64,000 nt of DNA from Gnetum montanum (GCA_015680685.1 MNCI01002624.1:64992-128991); one strand, 5' to 3'; shown: positions 10,913 through 22,594, counted from the first letter of the stretch. Program-made: numbers and translations. Notes: generated from the letters alone by a model not told the origin.

Positions 10913-12199
10913 TTACACCATTCTAACTTCAGTGTCCTTCGGATTATATATCCATTCATAGTCCATCCATATTTCCTTTACTCTTGATTTTGGTATGAAC
11001 GAGTTCATTGTTATATCTTTTATTATGTCCTTTCTTAATTCAATATTTATTGCTCTTCCCATTGATATAATATCTCCTTCATTTGCATCTTCTAGCCTAA
11101 TCAAAAACATCATCCCATTTGTGACATTAGAAAATGAATTAAATGACCTCCTTGGCTTCTTATTCCATAATCCAACATATGCAAATTTTTGCTTCTCCAC
11201 TTGAGTTTCATCAATATTTAATTTTTGACTCATAATATCCTTCAGTAGATTTTTTGGTGGGAAAGGTTTTGTGATAGCATCTCTACTTAATATTGTGTCT
11301 TAAAAAGAATCTAAATTTTCTAAGACTTTTTTACAGTAATTTATTTTTTCTATCCACTCTAGCTTATCATTTTCCTAAAGCCCTTTCATCACCTCATCCC
11401 ATACCTTGATGTGAGATCTAATGCAATATGTAATTATTGCTATGTATTTCAGTTGATCAAATGTAGTATCTAGGATCCTCAATTCATCTCCAAGAAGACA
11501 TGGAAGTTCATTAATAGTTTTACATAGATCGAATGATTTAGATTAGTTTTCCCCCTAATATTTATTTTCCATATCATCATAGGGGTTTCCTTTGCTAGGT
11601 TGAATTTGATATAATAAATATGCTACATTCCACTAAGATTCCTTACATGGCTTGATATGTATCCTTCAAGAAATCCTATGAAGTCATATACCATATTAAT
11701 GTAATATGGAGTATAGTTGCTTCTACTATGTTCATCAATGACACAATATATGTTCATAAGCTTTGGTAGAGAAATTATATTCTTTGTTCTTAAAGCCATT
11801 GAAAGTCTTCCAAAACTTCCATTAATATCCTCATGCATATATCCTATTGGAAGAAAGCTTAACTCTATAACTTTGAAAATTTTTCTTATTGCAAGTAATG
11901 ACAAATAAAGAAAGAAATATTTATTCTTGTTATCTCTTCTACAGTTATCGATTTGTAGAAAAAGTGTAGTAAGTAATGAATTAAAATTAGAGCTTGCATT
12001 AATTTCATCTAAATAATCTAAATGATTGTATTCTCCATGTACTATTTTTGAATGATGGAGCAATGCTTTTGTAAGTGACCATCTTCTAAAATTGTATTGT
12101 TTCTTTATCATATCACCATACCTATCAATAGGCTTAACCTTCAAATATCTCAAGCATTTTAACAAAGATGTTATGGTAAATTATGAATGCATTTGTGCC
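10913..12199 (-). pseudogene. DUF7869-like transposon gene, C-terminal part
   Basis: On the minus strand an ORF (12165-11623) carries L-F-L-Q-I-D-N-C-x-x-D-N-K-N-K and, about 40 residues on, P-I-G-Y-M-H-E-D-I-N-G-S-F-G-R. These are the two signature segments of the DUF7869 family (family form L-x-L-D-N-x-x-x-x-N-K-N and G-H-T-H-E/D-D-I-D). An F-I-G-F-L-E-G-Y-I segment follows, as expected. A second ORF (11233-10913) would be the C-terminal tail after a degraded linker with stops. Proteins of this type are multicopy and transposon-like in plants; no reaction is established. The rest of the gene lies beyond the inserted chromovirus at 18299-19846. Function is not claimed. Confidence 0.65.
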
Positions 12200-12204
12200 T
12201 AAAA
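12200..12204. other. Target-site duplication (left) of chromovirus
   Basis: TAAAA directly before the 5' LTR; an identical TAAAA follows the 3' LTR at 18299-18303. A 5-bp duplication is the standard footprint of Gypsy integration. Confidence 0.85.
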
Positions 12205-13065
12205 TGGTATAGAAACATCTCTTTTGATTCCCCCATTCTTTCCTATGTGTGTTTTTTTGGAGGCTTTGGGATTTGTAGAGACATATTTAAGGTTTTGAAG
12301 TCATCTTATTTAAGACTTGGACTCTTAGAATAGATGTCTTGAGAGATAGGAGACATTTGAGCTAGGTTGGAAGCTAACAGAAGACATATTGGATTCAAAG
12401 TAGACATCTTATCAGAATTGTAGTCTTCTTTGGGGAGATTTATTACCAAATGAGGTAACATCTCTAACATGGAGGAGACATATCTCACTGTTAGGAGATA
12501 TCTCTTCTGAATGTTGGTTTTTCTAGAGACAACCTATACAACTAGGAAAACTACTAAAATTAATTGTTCCAAGATGGGAAATGATCAAGAGAAAGTGGAA
12601 AAAGATAGAAATAGTATGAAAACTCCAAGTTGAGCTTGTGAAAGGTTTTTTTTTAGGATTTTTTCTTAATAAATATGTTGGTATTTCATGAAGTTCTTGT
12701 ATTGAACTTGGAAAAGAGTGAGAGAGCACATAGAGGTTGCAACTCCAAGCTTAGTTGTGTTGGCCTGTGTGTTTTGTTCTTACTTGTGAGTTAAGATCTT
12801 AGTTCTAGATTATGGAAGAGATTCTACATTGGTTGTATCTTGTATTAAGAATAATGTGGTTATAGAGGCTTATGTTCTATAGCATTGTTTGAATGATTTG
12901 TATGTTTTATGGGTTTTGGAAATCCTCTTATAATCTTCTATTTTGAATAATTAAAGATATATAGTTTTCTTACTTTCTAGAAAATAAATTATCTTTTTGT
13001 AATATCTAGTTTTAGTTTTGGAAAGTGACTTTAATATTGGAGTGAAAATACTCCAGTGATATTGG
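12205..13065 (+). mobile_element. 5' LTR of chromovirus (861 bp)
   Basis: Begins TGGTATAGAAACATC and ends ATACTCCA. It aligns along its length with 17342-18298, sharing repeated AGACATCT/GGAGACAT phrases and the block near 12810 (AGAGATTCTACATTGGTTG). The start and end were set by this comparison and by the flanking TAAAA duplication. Confidence 0.8.
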
Positions 13066-13072
13066 TATTGGA

Positions 13073-13084
13073 GATTTGTGTTCA
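13073..13084 (+). other. Primer-binding site, initiator tRNA-Met type
   Basis: TGGTATTGGAGA differs from the common plant PBS TGGTATCAGAGC at three positions and sits 7 bp after the LTR end. This type is typical of chromoviruses. Confidence 0.7.
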
Positions 13085-13124
13085 TTATTACTTGGATTTG
13101 GTAGAGGATTTTTGTTAATTTTAG

Positions 13125-14335
13125 ATGGAACGTAATAAGAAATAGGTGTAAGCTTTGAATAGAGATATGAAGAGCATTAAGTTTACCTTCCAGATGATGG
13201 TTGCTTGATTGGATGAAATCAGTGCAAAGGTAGATAGAAATGCTAGTCCTAGCCATATCCAAACACATGGAGGCATTGAACATGCATGTTTAGATGAAGA
13301 ACTTTTACAACCAAGTAGAGATAGAGTGGATGATAAGGAAGGATAATGTCACTATGGTAATGTAGGAATCCATCAACAAAGGATTCCAATGTTAGGAAAT
13401 CCTATTCCTCATATAAATATTTTGAGGACTCCAATGGTAGTAACAACTACTTATTATAGTAAGCTTGATGAGAAAGATGAAGCAAGGCCTACAAGAGCAT
13501 GTAGAAATGTTGCAAGACTTCCATACATGGAGTTGAAGACTTTTAATGGTGTATATGGTACAAATGCTTTTTCAAGTTGGTTGAAGGTACTTGAAAAATA
13601 TTTTGAGTTAGAAGAGGCATCAAATAATATGAGGGTACCTATTGTTGAGTCCAAATTAGAAGGTATGGCTCCTCCTTGGTGGGAAATGGAGTCTCAAAAT
13701 TATAAAATACAAATCAATCAATCCATTAGAGATTGAAATTTGATTAAATATAGGTTGAAAAGAAAATTTGAATAGTCTTTTTAGAGGAAAGAGATCATTA
13801 TGAAGTTAAAATTTCTAAGGCAAGGTGACAAGGATGTTAAAGAATTCTACACTAAATTTTGTGATCTGTTCCATCAAGTAAAGACAAACTGGGAGAAATA
13901 TGAATAGGCTACAATATTTTTAGAAGGTCTCAAAATGATGTATTAGTAATATTCATCTTTTTATGAGACACGAACTCTTGATGAGACTTATGATTTAGCA
14001 TTCAATGTTGAGAAGAAATTAAGTGGATTCAGAAATAGGAGCAAAACAACTTTCAAGAGGAAGGATAAGGGATCCAAATTAGAGAAGGGATGTAAGTCGA
14101 AATATGAAGATAAGGATGGTAGCTAAGATAAGAAGATAGAAAGGGATGATAATAAGGAAAAAGCCAAGAAGGACCATGGCAAGGGAGGCAAAGATTATTG
14201 TAGTAATTTATCCAAGAGTCAGTGCCTCATGTGTGAAGAATGGAAATATAAAAACTGAGAATGTTCACTTAACAAGGTAGCCAAAGGCAAAGATGTATAA
14301 ACCATGGAGATGGAGGAGATATGAAGTCAAGCTCT
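13125..14335 (+). pseudogene. Chromovirus Gag (degraded)
   Basis: The best frame (13389-13736 and downstream pieces) shows the Gag domain: F-S-S-W-L-K-V-L-E-K-Y-F near 13565, then A-P-P-W-W near 13670 and a D-V-K-E-F-Y-T-K-F segment near 13830. A zinc knuckle near 14225-14270 reads C-L-M-C ... E-C-S, with its His lost. Lys/Asp-rich linker lies between. Several TAG/TGA stops are consistent with Gln or Trp codons hit by C-to-T or G-to-A change. Confidence 0.75.
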
Positions 14336-14429
14336 TTAAAGAGGTAATCATAATGCTCCAAAAATTGAGAAAGTTTCTAAATTAAATTCTTGTACATTCA
14401 TGAGGAATATGAATAGAGGAGATCATCCT

Positions 14430-15060
14430 AATAGAAAATTGTTGTATTGGATTGGGATTAGATGTTTACTTAGTGAGGAATGGATTCATGTTTTGATTGA
14501 TGAAGGAGCTTAATAAAATATTATTTCTTCTAGGGTAGTTGCTAGATTGGGTTTGATAACTAATCATCATCCTAGATGCTATAAAGTACAATGTTTTTCT
14601 AGAGATTTTTTGTAAGAGGTTAGGGAATAATGTACTTTCAAAATTTAAAATTGGAGGTATTCATGATGTTATGAAGTGTGATGTAATTGTAATAGATTAT
14701 GCTAATGTAATTATTAGTGGACCTTGGAATTTTGACAATGGTGCTTAATTTTATGGAGTAAGAAATATGTGGAGTGTAGCTAGATATGATGAAATCCATG
14801 AGTTGATTCCTATGATGGCTAAACAAGTGAGGCAACAAAGATCACTTAATGTTTTCTTAATCCTTCTAGGAGAGAGGAAATGTATTAAGGAACATGATGA
14901 AACAAGTTTTGATTTTGTTTTTGTAACAACAATTACTACTAACCATGATGATGTATTAGTTGAACTTCCTATAGGTGTGCTAGGATTGAAGGAAAAATTT
15001 CCCAAGGTGTTCAGAGAGAAATTGGATGTATTGCCATCAATGAGGAATGTAAAACATTAG
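14430..15060 (+). pseudogene. Chromovirus aspartic protease and linker (degraded)
   Basis: A short segment near 14490 reads V-L-I-D-E-G-A followed by N-I-I-S, corresponding to the protease active site D-S/T-G-A-x-x-N-I/F-I, with Glu in place of Ser/Thr and two stops beside it. The ORF at 14767-15060 then runs into F-P-K-V-F-R-E, the usual start of the reverse-transcriptase region. Protease would cleave the polyprotein; this copy cannot. Confidence 0.65.
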
Positions 15061-15860
15061 ATTGATTTTATTTATAGTGCTACTATTTCAAATGAGAGAG
15101 CTTACTAGATGGCACAAAGTCCATGGGTTGAATTACAAAGATAAGTAGATAAGTTACTTGTAAATGGTTTCATGAGGAAATCCATTTCACTTTGTGTAGT
15201 TCTATTAGTACTAGTCCCAAAGAAAAATAACAATGAATGAAAGATATGCATTGATTTCAAGGTAGTGAATAGGATAATAATGAGATACATGTTTCCTATT
15301 CAAAGGATGGATGATATCCTTGATGTCCTTACTAATGTTGGAATTTTTAGCAAAATTGATTTAAAGAGTGAATATCATTAAATTAGAATTATGTTTAGTG
15401 ATTACTGGAAGACAATTTTCAAGATACTAGATGGATTTTTTGAATGGTTGGTGATGCCATTTGGACTCATGAATGCACCTGCTACATTCATAAAATTAAT
15501 GCATTACGTATTGAAGGACTTAATTGTTAAGTGATGTATTGTCTTTTTTAACAATATTTTAGTGTATAGCTCTAATGAGGAAGAACACATGGATTACTTG
15601 AGGATGGTGTATCTTAAATTGGAGGAATAGTTGGTGATCAATGTGAAGAAAAGTCATTTCTTCAAGAGGGAAATCTTATTTGGGGCATGTCATTTCTAAA
15701 AACAAAATTTGGATGGAAGCTAACAAGGTGAAGGCTATTAGGGATTGGCCAACTCCTAATAATGTTGGGGAGGCAAGATCATGTATTATTTTAGTAGGTT
15801 TTTATAGATGGTTCATTTAATATTTTAGTGATATTTTGTGGCATATGCTTGCTTTGTTGA
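15061..15860 (+). pseudogene. Chromovirus reverse transcriptase with lost catalytic aspartates
   Basis: Recognisable RT motifs in order: V-L-V-P-K-K-N (15206), C-I-D-F-K-V-V-N-R (15249), F-S-K-I-D-L-K-S-E-Y-H (15345), [12 protein letters not shown] (15455), and V-F-F-N-N-I-L-V-Y-S (15540), where the family has F-x-D-D. Both catalytic Asp codons read as Asn (aac aat), each a G-to-A change. The thumb region follows to about 15730 across a frameshift. RT copies element RNA into DNA; this copy is dead. Confidence 0.85.
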
Positions 15861-17135
15861 AGGTATGGGTGATTTTGCTTCTTTGTATGAGCATGACATT
15901 CATTTTGGGTAGGTTTGGAGAAGCCTCAAAGAGCCATTAATGAGTGGGATAGATCAATGGAGGAACTATCATGTTCAAGATGAACTGTTATTTAAGAATG
16001 GAAAGGTAGATGTTCCTAATTATGGTTTTAGGAAAAATATCTTGTTTGAAAGGCATTATAATGGCATGGCCAATCACATGAATAGTGATCAAAAATTAGA
16101 ACTTATGGGTAGGTACTATTTTTTACCTAGTATAGAAATTAAAGTTTTGAAATTTCTGAAGGAGTATTTGACTTATCAGAAGTTCAAAGAAAGTAAAGGA
16201 AATAATGGATACCATATGCCTTTTGCCAATTCCCAATAATTCATAAGAACATGTATCTATGGATTTTGTAAGTGGTATTTCAAAAAAAAAATGAAAATGA
16301 TAAATTTTTATTATTGTTGATAGGTTCTCCAAGATGGCACACTTCATTCTATGCAAGAAGGTAAGTGATGCTTCTCATTTTGCAAATTTGTTTTTCTAGC
16401 ATGTTGTAAAGTTACATGGAATTCCTTTAAATATTATTAGTGATAGAAACTCTAAATTCACAAGTCACTTTTGGAGGCTCCTTTTGAAAATTTTAGGAAT
16501 AAAGTTTAATTTTATAGTGAATATCATCTACAATCTAATGGTCAAATAGAGGTGGTGAATAAATCCTTTCTAAAGATATTGAAATGTTTGTGTGATGGAT
16601 AGAGAAACAAGTAGAAAAACTTGTTGTGTCATGATGAGTTTTCATACAATAATAATTTTCATATTGCTATTGGTAAAAGCCCATTTGAGATGAACTATGG
16701 GTTTTGTCCAAATATTATGAACACTTTGAAGAGCTTTATTGGTGAAGCTCAACTTAGTGTTGATTTTGTGCAAGAGATTAGGGATCTCCATGCACAAGTT
16801 AAATCAATTATTTAGAGAAAGGTTAAAGAGAAAGTCTTGAAGATGAATGAGAAAAGACAAAATTCAAATTTTGCTATTGATGACTTGGTTTGGATGCACT
16901 TGAAGAAGAAGTAATTAAGGGGTATTAACTTCTCCAAGTTGAAAGCCAAGAAGATGGGGCCTTTCAAAATCAAGGCCAAGATTAAGGATAATTCTTTTGA
17001 TATTAGTTTACCAAAAAATGTTGGTATGTATTTTATGTTTAATATTTAGATCTTTTGTATTGTCATGGACTTGATAATGAGGAGACTATACAAGGTAGTA
17101 GTGAAGAGTTGAAAGGGACTAGTAATCATTCTAAT
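15861..17135 (+). pseudogene. Chromovirus integrase (degraded), RNase H missing
   Basis: The N-terminal zinc domain starts in the ORF at 15940: H-Y-N-G-M-A-N-H then, about 30 residues on, Y-L-T-Y-Q-K-F-K, where the first Cys of C-x-x-C has become Tyr. The core shows [10 protein letters not shown] (16315), I-I-S-D-R-N-S-K-F (16435) and Q-I-E-V-V-N (16543), so the D-D-E residues are still readable although stops intervene. The RNase H domain normally found between RT and integrase is essentially absent (only about 200 bp between them), indicating an internal deletion. Confidence 0.8.
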
Positions 17136-17325
17136 CTTTCATTGGATAAGAAGGTAATTTTACTCAAGTGGAGGAAAGCTTCTAGCATTCAGGGATTTAA
17201 GAGGCATGAGTACTTGATCTAGTGGAAGGATTAGTTCATGGATGATACTGTATAGATCCATGAGACAAAAATTTATAAGGGCTCACTTCAAGCCATACTT
17301 CCTTGTTCACAAGACTTCACTTTTT
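17136..17325 (+). pseudogene. C-terminal chromodomain of the chromovirus
   Basis: The frame reads R-H-E-Y-L-I, stop, W-K-D, stop, F-M-D-D-T-V, stop, I-H-E (17197-17262). This corresponds to the chromodomain core E-Y-L-V-K-W-K-G-Y ... A-T-W-E with stops at Lys/Trp positions. A chromodomain after integrase defines chromoviruses and guides insertion to particular chromatin. Confidence 0.65.
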
Positions 17326-17341
17326 AAAGGTTAAGAGAGTT

Positions 17342-18298
17342 TGTGTAGGAACATCTCTTTCGATCCTCTTGTTCTTCTCTACATGTGTGCTTTCTTACAT
17401 TTCAGGCCCTATGGAGACATCTTGAAGATTTTAGAATCATCTTGTTTGAGACTCGGGATTTCAAAATAGACATCTTGAGAGACAAGAGATGTTTGGGCCA
17501 AGTTAGAAGATGACAAGAGATGTCTTGGATTTAGAGGATACACCTTGTCGGAATTGTAATCTTCTTTAGGATGATGTCTTGTAAAATAAGGAAACATCTC
17601 CAAAACATAGGAGACATCTCTAACATGAAGGAGATGTCTTTGACTCTTAGGAGATATCTCTCCTAAATGTTTATTTTTTCATAGATGACCTAAGAAGGAT
17701 AATGATGACTTGTACAGCTAGGAAAAATTTTGGAATTAATCATTCCAAGTTGGAAAGTAGTTGGGAGAAGATGGAAAAATGTAGAAAAAACATGGAAACT
17801 CTAATTTGAGCTTATGGAAGGTTTCCTTAGGTTTTAATCTTATTTTTAATAAATACATTGGTTTTTTATGCTTGTACCATGGGGATATACAGAGACAAAT
17901 TTCATAAATTTCTTATATTGAACTTGAGCAAGAGTGAGAGAGCACATCAAGTGAGTGCATAGAGATTGAAATTCCAAGGTCATTTATGTTGGCCTATATG
18001 TTTTGGTCTTGCTTGTGAGTTGAGATCTCAGTTTTAGGTTGTGGAAGAGATTCTTCATTGGTTGTGTCTTGCATTGTGAACAATAACTGTGTGGTTGTAT
18101 AGCTTCATGCTCTACAACATCATTTAACTTAATTAAGAGGGTTAGATATTTTACAAGTTTTTGAAAACCTATTAGAATTTTCTCTTTTGAATAATTCAAG
18201 ATAGTTAGGTTTTTATTATCTAGAAAAAAATTTATCTTTTCATAATATTTGAATTTAGGATTGGAAATTAATTTTAACATTGAAATGAAACTACTTCA
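17342..18298 (+). mobile_element. 3' LTR of chromovirus (957 bp)
   Basis: Begins TGTGTAGGAACATC and ends CTACTTCA, preceded by a purine-rich AAAGGTTAAGAGAG (PPT). It aligns with 12205-13065 but has gained about 95 bp, including GGGGATATACAGAG near 17881. The LTR pair has many differences, so the insertion is old. Confidence 0.8.
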
Positions 18299-19846
18299 TA
18301 AAATGGAATAAAATTTCCAAAACCTTCATATCCTCATCCTTTCACTAGAATTCTTGTAAGGAGGATTTGAAACCTCTCCTTCTTGAGGATATCCTTAGTC
18401 AAGATTAACAGTTTTGACAATGAAGTTTTTGACTTATCCATTGCATCATGAATGATGCTTATGTAATTATTAAGTTCTCTTATTGCTAGATCCTTGTGAA
18501 TGTTGTATGTGTTCCTATAGACAATTACATTATCATAATGATTCTAAAGACCCCTTTGAATTCTATCTTTTTTCAAAGGATCCTTGGTGTATTTCTTTCT
18601 CTTGTCCAATGTATGATAAGTTTTACAAATTGAGAAATCATGCTTTCTATTAAAAGTTACATTTGAATAATATTTGTTGAAATTATTTGATAACTAACAT
18701 TTTCTAATTGGTGATAATCCCAAATTAGCTAAATTAGTATTAATATAAATTTTTAGTAAAATGCATTACCTCATAGTCATAGATAATGTCTTATTGATTT
18801 AGATGTTCCATCCTTTATAACTTATCTACATTCGGATGGTGATTGGTTAGCCATATCATCACCCACTCTCTCAAGAATAGTTATTGCTACAATCTTGCTT
18901 AACTTAGGACCTTTCTTGTGTTTCCATAATTAAAAAATACATGTCCATCCTTGAAATTACATAAGTGATTATGGAATGTACTACTTGGAATACCATGAAT
19001 TATATGCTAATACTTCTTATAAATCATAATTCCAAAATATTTCATTGTCTTTACTATATGGTTTCCATTCTTAATGATAGGATTTGATTCAAACTCATGC
19101 ATAATGTATGATATTTTTTCATTACAACTCATAGTGGATATCATTTTCCAAGCCCTCCCAATATCTCTCATAGTAATACTCTACATACAATTCCTCTTGT
19201 CGCAATTACCACACATGATAAATAGAAAATTATTAAAATGATAAGAGGATATGGTTTTAAATATTTCTTCATATTCTCTATTATCCATAATATTATCATT
19301 CCTCCTACTCTTTTAAGGTTTTTTGTCTATGAATGCATTGCATATAGGTTGCATCAACTTACTATTTATAGGATTAACAAACTCAATTTTCACCCATATA
19401 TTTATCTTAGTAGGATTGGGAATACTACTCCTTGGAAGAGAAAAAAATTGAGAATTCAAGATAGCATATACATGATCCTCCCTCTATACTATCGTTAATA
19501 GAATATCTTTGAAGAATAGATAACAGTCATGTCATTCTTCATCAATTGATTCAATATATACATCAATTTCTTTATCAAATATATAAACAATAGAATAATC
19601 TATCTAGTCCTCTATATCAAATATAAACTCAATTTAATTTTTTCTTCATGAATATACCATAGTATCATCTATATGAGTTCTATAGATTATCCCTGTGGTA
19701 AGAAATCCATCTTTTATACGTTCATGCTTTATCAAAACCTTTCTTTTAAATAATTTTTCATGTCTCTTCTTTATATAATCTAATAAGGGATTCATATCCA
19801 ATATATATAATTCTAGGTAAAATAATAGTGAAAACATGTTATTCAT
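18299..19846 (-). pseudogene. DUF7869-like transposon gene, N-terminal part
   Basis: Read on the minus strand from an ATG at 19846, one mostly open but stop-containing frame runs to the chromovirus border. It includes a G-I-P-S-S-T-F segment (about 18985), a K-H-K-K-G-P-K-L segment near 18940, and I-S-I-I-H-D-A-M-D-K-S-K-T-S-L near 18450-18410. The last matches the family segment I-I-H/D-x-M-D-x-S-K-T that lies upstream of the L-D-N block. The frame resumes at 12199, so the gene was intact-length (about 950 codons) before the retrotransposon landed. Start choice is tentative. Confidence 0.55.
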
Positions 19847-20079
19847 TCATTAGACCATATAATTTATCTTGCATAATATGATTTCATAATAGAAAGTAAA
19901 GAAATTATATCATTTACAATATATCATACACAATTGATCAAATTCTCATATTTCATATATTAATGAATCCTTCTTCTTTTGTTAACTAGTATACAAGAAC
20001 TCAATTATCACAATATCTAACATGATAAATTAATAAGTCACAAAGGTCAAACCCCAAGTGATATAGGTATAATAACATC

Positions 20080-21540
20080 AAGTTATAATCGAATATACGT
20101 CACATGAATCAAGGATTATGAGGGAGTTTCATGACCGAGAAACCTTATATTATTTGTAATATCAATAATAAAAATGATCTATGAGTTATAATACTTATAT
20201 TGATATCACATATATTAATAAGAGTAATAATATTAGAAATAATAAAATCAAAACCTTATTAATGATAATACTCTCCTACATCAATACTCTGATGTTTCTC
20301 TTATATTTAGGTTTCTTGGATGAGAAGCCTCATATATCCTACATGAATACCTAGATGAGTAACATTATATGGTTTACTATGACAAATATTGTTTCCTCAA
20401 ATATTTTACAATCATATATTTAGGTTTCTAGGATAAGAAACATCATATATCCAACATGACTTTTCCTAGGTTACTTAGTCGTGCATTCTCATATAATATT
20501 TCTTAATTCTCATAGGTAGGTTACTTGGTCTAGCAACCTTATACATTAAATCCTATTCCTGTCAAGTTCCTTGGCCAACCAATGTCATATGTTCTACGTA
20601 AACATTATTAGGTTTGTAGCCTAGGTAACATTATATATTTTACTTTAACATATGAGGTTGCTTGGATGAGTAACCTCATATTTTCTACATGAATACTTAG
20701 ATAAGCAACATCATTTGTTTTATAATGACATACTGAGTTTTCTCATATACTTTACAATCACATATTTAGATTCCTATCACATGAAACATAATATAACCTA
20801 CATAAATATTGATAGGTTGTTTGGTTTGGTAACCTCATATGATGATGTTACTCAAATGAGAAACCTCATGTATCTTACATGGATACTTAGATAAGCAACA
20901 TTATCTATTCTACAATGATATACTGAATTTGCTCATATACTTTAGAATCATATATTTAGGTTCCTAGAACGAGAAACATCATATAGCCTATGTAAATATT
21001 CATAAGTTGCTTGGTTTGGAAACCACATATATTCTACATGAATACCCATATGAGCAACATCATATGTTCTATAATGACATAATAAGTTTGCTCATATACT
21101 TTACAATCATACATAGGTTGTTTAGTCAATCAACCTTATATATTATACATGAATAGTTATATGATCAATATGATATGTTGTACAATGACATACTAAGTTT
21201 ACTCATATACTTTACAATAATATATTTAGGTTCCTATAACAAAAAACATCATCTATCCTACATGAATTTTTATAGGTTGCTCAGTTGGGTAGCCTTATAT
21301 ACTATACATGAATATTGTAAGGTTTCTTAGACGAGTAATCTCATATATCTTACATGAATTTTATTGGGATGATTTACTAGGAAACATTATATATTTTACA
21401 TTTATATATCTAGGTGGCTTAGATGGACAACCTTATATATTGTACATAAATAATCTAAAGATTCATGGTCAGGTAACTTCTAATCTAAGGTTTCCTAGTT
21501 GAGTAACCTTATATATTTTACATTCATTTTACATAGTATT
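20080..21540. repeat. Tandem array built on an imperfect GGTTGCTTGG-type palindrome
   Basis: About 15 copies of a motif like GGTTGCTTGGATGAGTAACC (for example 20649, 20519, 21003), each an imperfect palindrome. They alternate with CTCATATAT-TCTACATGAATA spacers in units of about 40-50 bp. Longer units of 160-200 bp recur with the phrase TACAATCATATATTTAGGTT (20408, 20750, 20945, 21105, 21210). No ORF. Confidence 0.75.
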
Positions 21541-21760
21541 AAAATTTGAGATGTATGGATGCATTTTTATTCATGAATTTTTCAAATATATATGTAATAA
21601 TAGTTGCACATAATTTTTTTTAGTAGTAAAAAAACTTTTATGACCTATTACTTATATATATATATATGAATTACTATTGTACAAAAATGTTTTTTATAAT
21701 AGAAAATATTATCCACATAGATATGTGATGTATCTAATTAGCCGATAGGCCATTACTAGT
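21541..21760. other. AT-rich spacer
   Basis: Low-complexity AT sequence with a short TA run near 21652. It marks the transition to a noticeably more CpG-rich block. No gene or repeat unit recognised. Confidence 0.4.
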
Positions 21761-22000
21761 GAGAAATCGGTAACGCTAATATTTTGTACGTAACGCTGAC
21801 TAGCTTTGACTTTCCCATGGCCCATTTCGGTAACACTCTTTTGTGCGCAACGTTGCTGACGTGTGATGCTGACGTGTGATGATGACGTGTAAAATTCCAT
21901 ATACGCTATTTCGGTAACACAACTTTGTGAATAACACTTATAATTAAAATTCGAATGGGCCATTTTGGTAACGTAGGTTTGTGCATTCTTATAAATACAG
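21761..22000 (+). promoter_or_regulatory. Promoter-like block: four TCGGTAAC repeats, three TGACGTGT sites, TATA box
   Basis: GGTAAC-type repeats at 21767, 21827, 21911 and 21965 are each followed within about 15-20 bp by a TTTGTG/TTTGTACG phrase. Three TGACGTGT copies lie at 21857, 21870 and 21883 at exactly 13-bp spacing; TGACGT is a known bZIP binding core. A TATA box TATAAATA lies at 21990-21997. It probably belongs to the Helitron-bearing block, upstream of its Rep-helicase gene, though 1.5 kb separates them. Promoter function is inferred. Confidence 0.5.
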
Positions 22001-22315
22001 GCTCAAGTTCTGCGCAGATGCAGATCTAGCATTCTAGCTAGAGACTGAAACCACGGGCAGATCAGAACAGGATCGAACGACGCGCGGATCAGAACAGGAT
22101 CGAAGCGTGAATCCTGTTGATGTTCTGTATTTGACTTCACAAACCGAGATTGTTATACTCTGTCAATCATGAAAACCATATTTCTGTATGATGCTAAAGC
22201 CACTCAAACCCCTGAAATTGTTCGTATGTTCTGAAGAATATAACCGATATTTCCGATAGGTTTCTGAGCTTCATTAAAACATTACCAGTCAGAAATTTGT
22301 GTTACCGATTACCAG

Positions 22316-22594
22316 TCAGAATATAATCACATAGGTTACCGAATTCTGAAATATCGGTAAAAACAGATATATACCATTTATAATTATCAGACATTGCAAT
22401 TGAAATTTGTTGCGGTTGGGCAATGTACTGAACGAAGCATACACTAATTCTAACTGTCTGCGCTTTTTTGTGGCAGTGACCTTTGCGTTAGTGTTGCCAC
22501 CCATTATCCTGGGAGTGCGCACCAACAAACCTTCAACACTGTTGCCCGCCATCGCATTGTTGCTGGCCCCGTAATAGCAAATCTCCGCTGCCAT
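22316..22594 (-). CDS. Exon-like ORF of unknown origin, possibly a captured gene fragment
   Basis: The minus-strand ORF from ATG at 22594 (M-A-A-E-I-C-Y-Y-G-A-S-N) has about 55 residues of ordinary-looking protein from DNA with much higher GC than its surroundings (22430-22620). It then passes into AT-rich sequence where coding quality falls off. I do not recognise it. Opposite orientation to the Helitron gene and a sharp composition change suggest a host exon picked up by the Helitron, a known behaviour of these elements. It could also be chance. Confidence 0.3.
   Translation of the reverse strand: MAAEICYYGASNNAMAGNSVEGLLVRTPRIMGGNTNAKVTATKKRRQLELVYASFSTLPNRNKFQLQCLIIINGIYLFLPIFQNSVTYVIIF

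Noticed and set aside
20080-21540. CRISPR array
   Set aside because: Repeats are degenerate, spacers are themselves repeated, and the window is clearly plant nuclear DNA.
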